From: Paenibacillus_AR sp051594765
GTDB taxonomy: Bacteria > Bacillota > Bacilli > Paenibacillales > NBRC-103111
Assembly (NCBI RefSeq): GCF_051594765.1
Contig: NZ_JBPPGJ010000006.1
Span: 248,001 to 312,000, forward strand
Direction: 5' to 3'
Length of the DNA stretch: 64,000 bases
The notes under the pieces are model-generated. The model had not been told where the DNA came from. It searched no databases and was given only the letters and a program-made list of their open reading frames with translations. The translations under genes and the position numbers were made by a program. Below, one piece after another: positions 54,869 to 62,623 of the stretch. Positions within the stretch are counted from its first letter, which is position 1. The number at the start of each line of letters is the position of its first letter.

Positions 54869-56887
54869 ATGCAAGCGACACGTACTATTGAAGAGCTTAG
54901 CATCAATACGATCCGCACCCTGACCATAGACGCCGTCGAGAAAGCGGCCATGGGCCATCCCGGCATGCCCATGGGAGCGGCTCCGATGGCTTATACCCTC
55001 TGGACCCGGTATATGAAGCATAACCCGTCCAACCCGAAGTGGGCCGACCGGGACCGGTTCGTTCTCTCCGCCGGCCACGGCTCCATGCTGCTGTACAGCC
55101 TGCTGCATCTGTGCGGCTATGATGTCACGCTGGACGACATCAAGGAATTCCGCCAATGGGGCAGCCGGACGCCGGGACATCCCGAATTCGGCCATACTTC
55201 CGGTGTGGAAGCCACAACCGGACCGCTGGGCCAAGGCTTGGCTATGGCGGTGGGCATGGCCATGGCCGAAGCTCATATGTCCTCCGTGTACAACCGGGAC
55301 GGCTTCAAGGTCGTGGACCACCATACCTACACCATCGTCGGCGACGGCTGTCTGATGGAGGGCATCTCCAGCGAAGCCGCCTCTCTGGCCGGTCACCTGA
55401 AGCTGGGCAAGCTGGTGGTGCTGTACGATTCCAACGACATCTCCCTGGACGGCAAGCTGTCCATGTCCTTCTCCGAGAATGTGAAGGCCCGGTTCGAATC
55501 CTACGGCTGGCAGTATCTGCGCGTCGAAGAGGAGAACAATGTGGACGCCATCGGGGAAGCCATCCGGCAAGCGAAGGCCGACACAGGCCGTCCGACCCTG
55601 ATCGAGATCAAGACCACCATCGGCTACGGCAGCCCGAACAAGGCGGGCAAGGGAGGCCACGGCGGTACCCATGGCAGCCCGCTGGGCAAGGATGAGCTCC
55701 GCTTGACGAAGGAGAATCTGGGCTGGCCGCTGGAACCGGACTTCTATGTGCCTGAGCAGGTCTACAAGCACTTCGAATCCGTGAAGGAGATCGGCCGGGA
55801 GCAGGAGCGCTTGTGGCAGGATCTGTGGATCGCCTACGAGAGCCAGTATCCGGAGCTTGCGGCCCAGTTCAAGCAGGCCGTATCCGGGGAACTGCCGGGC
55901 GGCTGGGAGACCTCCCTGCCCCGTTATCAGGCCGGCTCTGCGGAGATTTCCACCCGTACCGCCTCCGGCAAGGCCATCAACGCGCTGGCCGGTCAGCTTC
56001 CGATGCTCCTGGGCGGCTCCGCCGACCTGGCCAGCTCCAACCTGACCAATATGAACGGGCTGCCGGACTTCAACGCAGAGCAATATGACGGCCGCAACCT
56101 GTGGTTCGGCGTCCGCGAGTTCGCCATGGGCGCCGCGCTTAACGGCATGGCTCTGCACGGCGGCGTCCGGGTGTTCGGCGGTACGTTCCTGGTGTTCAGC
56201 GATTATCTGAAGGCGGCCATCCGCCTCTCCGCTCTGATGAAGCTGCCGGTGGTGTATGTCTTCACCCACGACAGCATCGCCGTCGGCGAAGACGGTCCGA
56301 CCCATCAGCCGATCGAGCAGATTCCGTCCCTGCGGATGATTCCGGATTCCACCCTGTTCCGGCCGGCCGACGCCAACGAGACCTCCGCTGCTTGGCAGTA
56401 CGCCATGCAGCTGAGCCAAGGCCCGGTAATCCTGGCGCTGACCCGCCAGAATCTGCCGGTGCTGCCGGGCACCGAGGAGCTGGCCTTCGCCCATGTGGCA
56501 CAAGGTGCTTACGTGCTCTCCGATTGCGACGGCAAGCCGGACCTGCAGCTGATCGCCACAGGTTCCGAGGTGAGTCTGGCACTTGCGGTCCAGAAGAAGC
56601 TGGACGGAGAAGGCATCAAGACCCGCGTCATCAGCATGCCGAGCCGGGAGCTCTTCGAGCGCCAGCCGGAGGACGTCCGCCGCAGCATCGTTCTGCCGGA
56701 CGTGAAGGCCAACGCGGTTCTGGAGATGGCGTATCCGGCGGGCTGGGACAGCGTCCTGGAGAACGGCGGCCTCGTCATTGGCATCCGCACCTTCGGCGCC
56801 TCCGCCAAAGCGGGCAAGGTCATCGAAGAGTACGGCTTCACCCCGGATAAGGTAGCCAGCCGCATCAAGGACCGGTTCTTCAAATAA
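54869..56887 (+). CDS. tkt: Transketolase
   Basis: A 672-residue full-length transketolase, transferring two-carbon ketol units between sugar phosphates with thiamine diphosphate and divalent metal in the non-oxidative pentose phosphate pathway. Motifs are KAAMGHPGMPMGAAPMAYTLW near residue 26, HTSGVEATTGPLGQG, the cofactor-binding VGDGCLMEGISSEAASLAGH at about 157, the catalytic glutamate region FGVREFAMGAALNGMALHGG at about 412, and EDGPTHQPIEQ. TAGGAGG precedes the ATG. The enzyme would process xylulose and ribulose phosphates from xylose and arabinose released by nearby hydrolases. It may be a second copy beside a housekeeping gene, which cannot be checked here. Confidence 0.95.
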   Translation: MQATRTIEELSINTIRTLTIDAVEKAAMGHPGMPMGAAPMAYTLWTRYMKHNPSNPKWADRDRFVLSAGHGSMLLYSLLHLCGYDVTLDDIKEFRQWGSRTPGHPEFGHTSGVEATTGPLGQGLAMAVGMAMAEAHMSSVYNRDGFKVVDHHTYTIVGDGCLMEGISSEAASLAGHLKLGKLVVLYDSNDISLDGKLSMSFSENVKARFESYGWQYLRVEEENNVDAIGEAIRQAKADTGRPTLIEIKTTIGYGSPNKAGKGGHGGTHGSPLGKDELRLTKENLGWPLEPDFYVPEQVYKHFESVKEIGREQERLWQDLWIAYESQYPELAAQFKQAVSGELPGGWETSLPRYQAGSAEISTRTASGKAINALAGQLPMLLGGSADLASSNLTNMNGLPDFNAEQYDGRNLWFGVREFAMGAALNGMALHGGVRVFGGTFLVFSDYLKAAIRLSALMKLPVVYVFTHDSIAVGEDGPTHQPIEQIPSLRMIPDSTLFRPADANETSAAWQYAMQLSQGPVILALTRQNLPVLPGTEELAFAHVAQGAYVLSDCDGKPDLQLIATGSEVSLALAVQKKLDGEGIKTRVISMPSRELFERQPEDVRRSIVLPDVKANAVLEMAYPAGWDSVLENGGLVIGIRTFGASAKAGKVIEEYGFTPDKVASRIKDRFFK

Positions 56888-56902
56888 GCAGCGACCCATG
56901 AC

Positions 56903-56942
56903 AAAGCCCCTGTTCCTCGTCACTCGAGGCAGGGGCTTTTGG
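56903..56942. terminator. Bidirectional terminator after transketolase
   Basis: AAAGCCCCTG and CAGGGGCTTTT with an inner CCTCG/CGAGG stem, between convergent genes. Confidence 0.88.
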
Positions 56943-56950
56943 GTGTGGCA

Positions 56951-58690
56951 TTAAATTTTGAACCGGCTGATCAGCGCCAGAAGGTCCTCGGACATTCTGG
57001 AGAGAGAAGCGGCCGAACCGTTAATTTCCTCCATAGTGGCCAACTGCTCTTCGGCGGAGGCGGATACGCTCTGCGTGCCCTCCGAGGTAATGGCCGTGAC
57101 GGAGGAGATGGTGTCGAAGGCCAGAACCAGCTGTTGGGTTCTGGTAGACATGACCTTGGAGCCCACTGTGATATCCTTCATCTCGGACGACACGGCTTGT
57201 ACGGCCTTCTCGATCTGCTGGAAGGTTTCGCCTGCTCTCGACACGGCTTGAATGCCGGCCAGCACCTCTTGCTCGCTCTCGTAAGCCTTCCGGACACTCC
57301 GCTGCGTATCCTGTTGAATGGCCTTGATTACCTCCGTGATCTGCTTGCCCGAAGCGGCGGTCTGCTCGGCCAGCTTCTTGACCTCGGATGCGACTACGGC
57401 GAAGCCGCGGCCGGCCTCCCCTGCACGGGCTGCCTCAATGGAGGCGTTCAGCGACAGCAGGTTGGTCTGGCTGGCAATGTCGGTGATAATTCGAATGATG
57501 GCCCCGACTTGCTCGGAGCGTTCGCCGAGAGAGCGGACAACCCCGGACATATCGTTCATCTGGGCTTGGATGGCAGACATCTGGCTGATGGCGGTCCGAA
57601 CGGCCTCACTGCCCTCAACCACCATATCGGAGGTATGCTGGGTGGCGGACATGACGAGGTCCGATCTCCTAGCGATCTGCATGGTTTCGTCATCCATCCG
57701 GTGGACCATATCCACACTTTCGGTGATGCTGGCTACCTGGCGTTCCGAGCCTTGGGCCAGCTGCTCCGTAATCATCGCGATGTGCTCCGTTGCCTTGCTG
57801 GTCTGTTCGGCACCCGCCGACAGCTCCTCCGAGGCCGCTGCAACCTGCTGTCCATGATTCCCGATCTCTTCAATCAGCTGCCGGAGGCTGCCGGACATCA
57901 GATTGAAGGCATTCGCCAGCTCTCCAAGCTCATCATGGCTCCGGACCTCGATGGTCGTGTCCTTCAGGTCACCGGCCGCGATTTGGGATGCCGCCGCTTG
58001 CAGGGCGGCGATCGGGCGTGAGATTTGCCTGCTGATGACGAAGACCACTACGAGCCCGACGGCGCAGGACAGAAGGGTGATCAGCACCATGGCAATTTGA
58101 GACGAACGGGTGGTGCCCTTGGCCTGCTCAATTTCGGCTGCTGCCGCCGTTTGCTCGGCTTCCACGAAGCGGGAGGACACCTGCGCGAATTTATCCACGA
58201 TTTCCCGCTGCTTGGCGGCGGATTGTTCGATCAGGTCCTGCCGGCCTTTCCCTTTGGCATCGATCATCTGATCGGAGAAGCTGATAAACTGCTCCTGGAG
58301 CAGATCCAATCCATGCAGAATCTGCCTGCGGTCCCGGTCGTCGATCATGCCGAGCAGCTGGCCGTGGACCCGGCTGAACGCGGTGCGCAGGTCCCGATAG
58401 GAATCCAAACGTTTCTTCTCCGAGAGCACCAGATAATCGGACACGGCGGCATGCTCGGATTCAATGATGGTGTCCAGGTCTTTGGTCAGGTTAATCGTCT
58501 TGATCCGGTTGTTCAGCAGGTCGGTGTAGGTATTGTTCACATGTCTGATATCGAAGTTGGCGATGATTCCCAATACGGCTAGGAGGGCCAATACGGTTCC
58601 GAAGCCCAGATAGAGACGCTTCCTGATGGTCATGCTGGTCCAGAATGACTTCCAATGCTTGATGCAGAGCTCGCTCCAACGCTTCATCAT
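56951..58690 (-). CDS. Methyl-accepting chemotaxis protein
   Basis: A 579-residue chemoreceptor. TM1 is at about residues 27-46, then a four-helix-bundle ligand domain (about 48-198), TM2 at about 199-219, HAMP at about 220-272 and the long cytoplasmic coiled coil. The signalling tip is IITDIASQTNLLSLNASIEA and AGEAGRGFAVVASEV (about 401-437), which contacts CheA and CheW. The first ATG overlaps the binding-protein stop (ATGATGA), with AAGGAGGG eight bases upstream, so the two are translationally coupled. The receptor probably reads the sugar-loaded state of that lipoprotein and controls motility accordingly, an inference from operon structure. Confidence 0.93.
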   Translation of the reverse strand: MMKRWSELCIKHWKSFWTSMTIRKRLYLGFGTVLALLAVLGIIANFDIRHVNNTYTDLLNNRIKTINLTKDLDTIIESEHAAVSDYLVLSEKKRLDSYRDLRTAFSRVHGQLLGMIDDRDRRQILHGLDLLQEQFISFSDQMIDAKGKGRQDLIEQSAAKQREIVDKFAQVSSRFVEAEQTAAAAEIEQAKGTTRSSQIAMVLITLLSCAVGLVVVFVISRQISRPIAALQAAASQIAAGDLKDTTIEVRSHDELGELANAFNLMSGSLRQLIEEIGNHGQQVAAASEELSAGAEQTSKATEHIAMITEQLAQGSERQVASITESVDMVHRMDDETMQIARRSDLVMSATQHTSDMVVEGSEAVRTAISQMSAIQAQMNDMSGVVRSLGERSEQVGAIIRIITDIASQTNLLSLNASIEAARAGEAGRGFAVVASEVKKLAEQTAASGKQITEVIKAIQQDTQRSVRKAYESEQEVLAGIQAVSRAGETFQQIEKAVQAVSSEMKDITVGSKVMSTRTQQLVLAFDTISSVTAITSEGTQSVSASAEEQLATMEEINGSAASLSRMSEDLLALISRFKI

Positions 58691-59991
58691 TTGCCGGTCC
58701 CTCCTTGGTCAAAAAGCTTCTCGGCTTCTTGACGGAACGACCGAGCCGCCTCCTCCGGGGACAGAGCACCGGAAATCAGATCATTCAGCTTCAGCTGAAG
58801 CAGATTGCTGACAATTCCCGCCTGCTTGGGCGCGGGCGGATCGATAGGAGAGGAATGCTTGGCCACGTAAGCCATGTGCGTGTACTGCTCTTTGGCTTGG
58901 ACGTCGGCCTTCTGCATCAGACGGTCGGAGATTTTGGCAGGAATCGGAACACCGCGTTCCCCGTTCAGAATGTCGTTAGCCTCCGGGCTGTTGATGAAGA
59001 AGCTGATGAACTTTACGGCTTCCTCCGGATGCTTGGAATAAGCCGAAGCGGCAAGGAACTGGGATGGCTTCACGAAGTTGCCTTCCTTGGCTCCCGAATA
59101 AGTCGGCAGGTTCAAGAGCTTGATGCTTCTGCCGGCCATATTGCCCAATGCGACGACTTGGTTGCTGGTTGTCGGGAATAAGGCGGTTTTGCCCAGAACC
59201 AACGAGTTATTAGCCCCGATGGTCGGAGGGCTGACGTCAACCTTGGGATTCAAGAGCTTTTCCCCCGTCCAACGTTTCACCGTAGACATGTACTCTACCA
59301 TGCTCGGATCCGAGTAGCCCAGTCCCGTACCGCCCCTATTGTACAAGGACTCCCCCTTGGTGCGCAGCCAATAGGATACGTCGATAGCGTTATCCAGCGG
59401 GTAGAAATCCGGGGTGTTGATCTTCTCCTTCAGCTTCTTCAGGGTCGCGTACAGCTCGTCGAAGGTATACCCGTTTGCCAGCGGGGGAACCCCTGCCCGG
59501 TCGAACAGGGCGGGATCATAAGCGATGGCCAAAGCATTGGTTCCCATGGGAATCGCATACTGCTGGCCATCCTTGGAGCCGGGCTGGAGATAGGCAGGAT
59601 CCATGTCGGAGATGTCCAGGATCTTGTTCTTGGTATAAGGGTTCAGGGGTTCGATCAGATCCTTATTGATGTAGTTGAAGATAAAGCTGTAATCCCCCTG
59701 GATGATGTCTGCGGTCGTCTGATCGGCTGTTTCCAACGCTAACTGTGTAGCGACGGCCGTAGCGTTGGCGTAATCCTCAGTCTCGATTTTTACATTCGGA
59801 TGGGCCTTCTGGTACAAGTCGATGACCTTCAAGGTCAGCTCTTTGCGTTGGGGGCTGCCCCACCAGATGAATTTCAGTTTAACGGCATCCGCCGATGAAG
59901 CGGAATCCGTCTGGCCTTCACATCCGGCGGCTCCCAGCATCAGTACACAGGCCGTAGTGGCAAGGAGGAATGGCTTCCAAGTCTTTCTCAA
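58687..59991 (-). CDS. Sugar-binding lipoprotein coupled to a chemoreceptor
   Basis: A 434-residue family-1 (MalE/UgpB-like) substrate-binding lipoprotein. The lipobox is LGAAGC with Cys24. The mature protein has KLKFIWWGSPQRKELT at the N-lobe, DIIQGDYSFIFNYINKD, and a C-lobe with NGERGVPIP, all typical for binding proteins of oligosaccharide importers. It is shorter and of a different subfamily than the LplA-like proteins elsewhere in the window. No permease accompanies it. The only partner in the operon is the chemoreceptor, whose start codon overlaps its stop. It therefore looks like a dedicated chemosensory binding protein. Confidence 0.88.
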   Translation of the reverse strand: MRKTWKPFLLATTACVLMLGAAGCEGQTDSASSADAVKLKFIWWGSPQRKELTLKVIDLYQKAHPNVKIETEDYANATAVATQLALETADQTTADIIQGDYSFIFNYINKDLIEPLNPYTKNKILDISDMDPAYLQPGSKDGQQYAIPMGTNALAIAYDPALFDRAGVPPLANGYTFDELYATLKKLKEKINTPDFYPLDNAIDVSYWLRTKGESLYNRGGTGLGYSDPSMVEYMSTVKRWTGEKLLNPKVDVSPPTIGANNSLVLGKTALFPTTSNQVVALGNMAGRSIKLLNLPTYSGAKEGNFVKPSQFLAASAYSKHPEEAVKFISFFINSPEANDILNGERGVPIPAKISDRLMQKADVQAKEQYTHMAYVAKHSSPIDPPAPKQAGIVSNLLQLKLNDLISGALSPEEAARSFRQEAEKLFDQGGTGK

Positions 59992-60040
59992 TACGTCACC
60001 TTCTTAGCTGTAATGGGGAAATAAGGATAGGAACTTGCAA

Positions 60041-60067
60041 ATTATAACACAATTCGACATCGTTCAA
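60041..60067 (-). promoter_or_regulatory. Promoter of the binding-protein/chemoreceptor operon
   Basis: On the minus strand TGTTATAAT is an extended -10 (TGN plus TATAAT). TTGAAC lies upstream at 15-base spacing, which the extended -10 could tolerate. Confidence 0.5.
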
Positions 60068-60123
60068 TTAGTTATTTTGTACTATTTGCTGTGGGAAATG
60101 GCTGGGAATGTGAAATTTCGAAC

Positions 60124-60153
60124 AAAAAGAGCCGCCCCCATAGGGAAGCGGCT
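60124..60153 (-). terminator. Terminator after GH88
   Basis: On the minus strand AGCCGC and GCGGCT with a G/C-rich inner part form a hairpin followed by CTTTTTG. Confidence 0.8.
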
Positions 60154-60168
60154 GCTTGAAAGAGTGTT

Positions 60169-61281
60169 TTAGAAGATACGTCTCGTCCAGCCATTCAGCT
60201 TAGCCATGGCTTCGGCATAATAATAGTCGCCGTAGATCAGGGAGACGTTGATGTTGCTCTTGGCCGGCTTGTGGCCGGTGCCCTCGACGAGAATGGCCTG
60301 ATGATCCGGCTTCTCCCAGGTCGCATACGTTTCCGTTAAGGATTGCAGCATGCGGTGGGCGGCCCCGGCATAGATCCGCTTCTCGGCGGCGGGAACCAGC
60401 TCGGCCAGATCCAGCAGGCCGGAGGCGGCGATGGCGCCTGCCGAGGTGTCGCGCTCTTCGCTCTCGAGGGATTCCACGCGGAAATCCCAGTGGGGAACAT
60501 GGTCTTCCGGAAGCGCGGCGATGAAGTAATGCGCGATTCTTTTGGCTGCGTTCAGGTAACGAATGTCGCCCGTGTACCGGTAGGTGTTGGCGAAGCCGTA
60601 CAGCGCCCAGGAATTGCCGCGGCTCCAGGCGGAGGTAGGGGAATAGCCTTGGCCGCCCAAGGGCTCGATGAACTCGCCGGACTCCGGGTCGAAGGAGAGA
60701 ATGTGGCACACGGAGCCGTCGTCGCGGACGGCGTACTGGAGGAACGTATCGGCGTGCCGGATGGCGATGTGCTTATACCGGGGATCGCCGGTGACTTCGG
60801 TCGCCCAGAACAATAGAGGGATATTCATCATGCAGTCGATGATGGCCCAGCCCAGATGGCTGCCGTTCCACGCACGGATGAAATTGCCGGCGGGGTTGAA
60901 GCGTCCCGCCAGGAAGTTGGCGGCTTCCAGACCGATCCGCAGCCCCTCCTGTTCTCCGGTGATCTTGTGCTTGATGACGGCTGTGGGAAGGAACTGGAAG
61001 CCCACGTCGTGATGCAGCTCGCAGGGATATCTGCGGAAGCATTCCTCCAGCCTGGCATCCCAGCCCCAAGCGGCATTCTTGAAGAGGTCCTTGCCGGTTA
61101 CGTCGTACATGAGCCACAGAAGACCCGGCCAGAAGCCCGAGGTCCACCAGTCCGGCTTCAGGTCGTCATAGATTCCGTCTTCTCTTGCGACATGGGGAGA
61201 CTTGCCCCCGATCTGAACAATCATCCGTTCGACCTTGCTCTCCAGACGCTTCATCACGTCGGAGCAATATGCTGCATCCAT
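60169..61281 (-). CDS. ugl: GH88 unsaturated glucuronyl hydrolase
   Basis: A 370-residue cytoplasmic enzyme, close to the 377 residues of the Bacillus sp. GL1 enzyme. It removes the 4,5-unsaturated uronic acid left at the non-reducing end by polysaccharide lyases such as PL8. Asp92 in HHDVGFQFLP and Asp149 in AIIDCMMNIP correspond to the catalytic pair Asp88/Asp149 of that enzyme. The pocket motifs DWWTSGFWPG and SRGNSWALYGFA are intact. The start at 61281 follows GAGGAGG by seven bases; upstream in-frame ATGs lack a site. It complements the surface PL8 lyase and has a divergent AraC regulator. Confidence 0.9.
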   Translation of the reverse strand: MDAAYCSDVMKRLESKVERMIVQIGGKSPHVAREDGIYDDLKPDWWTSGFWPGLLWLMYDVTGKDLFKNAAWGWDARLEECFRRYPCELHHDVGFQFLPTAVIKHKITGEQEGLRIGLEAANFLAGRFNPAGNFIRAWNGSHLGWAIIDCMMNIPLLFWATEVTGDPRYKHIAIRHADTFLQYAVRDDGSVCHILSFDPESGEFIEPLGGQGYSPTSAWSRGNSWALYGFANTYRYTGDIRYLNAAKRIAHYFIAALPEDHVPHWDFRVESLESEERDTSAGAIAASGLLDLAELVPAAEKRIYAGAAHRMLQSLTETYATWEKPDHQAILVEGTGHKPAKSNINVSLIYGDYYYAEAMAKLNGWTRRIF

Positions 61282-61398
61282 GTGTATGTCCTCCTCGTCC
61301 ATCGTATGTCTCCATTGTAGGCTGGCGGACAAAGGGAATGTTGCAGTAAAATAGGATAAAATGTTCTTCTATTGCTCTCTATCCGGGAGGCGAAACGC

Positions 61399-62259
61399 TT
61401 GAAATCGTTGTTCAGCCGGCTCTCCTTCAACCAAAAACCGTACATCTGGACCCACCGCAGATGGTCGGAGCAGGATTTCGACGGCTATTACCATTGGCAT
61501 CAGGGCGGAGAGCTCCTATTCGTCCATCGGGGCACGGGCCGTGTCATTGTCAACCAGATGTCCTACGACATCCGGCCGGGGATGCTGTTCTTCTTCCAGC
61601 CCTTTCAGCTGCACAAGGTGTATGCCGAAGTGGAGGAGGCTCCTTACGAGCGATCCATCTTTCACTTCGACCCGGCAGCCCTGGAGCCGTTCACCTCAGC
61701 TTATCCTCAGCTGAACAAGCTGCTGACCGCCATGCGGCAGGGGCTGGTCACGCAGCAGGCCTACGACTTTAAGGAGGATCTGGACTATATCAGCGGGCTG
61801 TACGACGGCTTCCAGCGTTACAGCGCCTCCTCCCGCCATTGGGAGGAACAGGGGGCGCTGTTCCTTCTTCAGCTCATGACCTGTATCCGGTCCGCGCTGC
61901 ATGGAGAGGATGGAACGGCACGGGAGTCGGCTCCCCAAGCCCGGCTGTATTCGGAGCGCATCATGCATTGGGTGGAGGAGCATTATACGGAGCCCTTCGA
62001 GCTTCAACAGCTGGCGGACGAGCTGCATCTCTCGCGGACATACGTCTCCCGCATTTTCCGGAGAGAAACCGGCAGCAGCATCTCCGACTATCTGACGGCC
62101 CGGCGGATCAAGCAGGCCTGCAGTCTGCTCCGGACCACGGACTGGCCGGTCCAGCTGATTGCGGAGCGGATCGGGATGCCGAATCCCTCGTATTTCATCC
62201 GGATCTTCAAGCAGGAGGTCGGGATCACGCCGTACCGGTACAAACATACTCCGCTGTAG
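61399..62259 (+). CDS. AraC family transcriptional regulator
   Basis: A 286-residue regulator with a cupin-like N-terminal sensor (DFDGYYHWHQGGELLFVHRG, then FFFQPFQLHKVY) and a C-terminal AraC helix-turn-helix pair (about 185-283: ELHLSRTYVSRIFRRETG and IGMPNPSYFIRIFKQEVG). The start is TTG 61399, eight bases after GGGAGG; the longer TTG at 61372 has no site. It is divergent from the GH88 gene with about 117 bases between starts, so it is the probable regulator of ugl. The effector is likely a sugar acid or oligosaccharide, not determined. Confidence 0.83.
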   Translation: MKSLFSRLSFNQKPYIWTHRRWSEQDFDGYYHWHQGGELLFVHRGTGRVIVNQMSYDIRPGMLFFFQPFQLHKVYAEVEEAPYERSIFHFDPAALEPFTSAYPQLNKLLTAMRQGLVTQQAYDFKEDLDYISGLYDGFQRYSASSRHWEEQGALFLLQLMTCIRSALHGEDGTARESAPQARLYSERIMHWVEEHYTEPFELQQLADELHLSRTYVSRIFRRETGSSISDYLTARRIKQACSLLRTTDWPVQLIAERIGMPNPSYFIRIFKQEVGITPYRYKHTPL

Positions 62260-62274
62260 CCTACAACGCCCAAA

Positions 62275-62317
62275 AAGCTCCTTCCTGCACGCCAAACGGC
62301 GGACCAGAAAGGAGCTT
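62275..62317 (-). terminator. Terminator at the convergent AraC / Cys-rich gene junction
   Basis: AAGCTCCTT and AAGGAGCTT form the outer stem of a hairpin. On the minus strand it is followed by TTTTTGGG, so it mainly serves the minus-strand genes. Confidence 0.75.
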
Positions 62318-62331
62318 CTTGTATTGACCGC

Positions 62332-62598
62332 TTACCAGCGGGGGGAGCCGGGATGCGGGCAGGAGGAGGCGGTGAGCCTGGAGCGCCACTTGACCAGACA
62401 GCCGCAATAACGGCAGGTGGTGCCGCCGGTCAAGGCGTCACAGCTGTGGCAGAGGGCCAGGCGCCTCTCATATTCCTGATCCGGCACGGCCTCTCCGTCC
62501 TTCAGCTTCATGCGGGACCACAGACGCTCCATCCCGGCTTCCAGCTCATGCTCGGGGAGCGGGTCCGTGCAGTTGCGGCACCCGGGTCTGGCTTCCAT
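62332..62598 (-). CDS. Cys-rich zinc-ribbon-like protein (DUF6171-like)
   Basis: An 88-residue protein with three Cys pairs: CRNC near the N-terminus, CHSC in the middle, and CRYCGC near the C-terminus. These are spaced like a small zinc-ribbon or double zinc-finger, and the middle part (DGEAVPDQEYERRLALCHSC) resembles the family annotated DUF6171. The start at 62598 has GGAGGAGG eight bases upstream; an ATG at 62622 precedes that site. It lies 25 bases after the GH51 gene and is likely co-transcribed. Function unknown. Confidence 0.65.
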   Translation of the reverse strand: MEARPGCRNCTDPLPEHELEAGMERLWSRMKLKDGEAVPDQEYERRLALCHSCDALTGGTTCRYCGCLVKWRSRLTASSCPHPGSPRW

Positions 62599-62623
62599 GG
62601 GATCGTCCTCCTCCAGGTCCATA

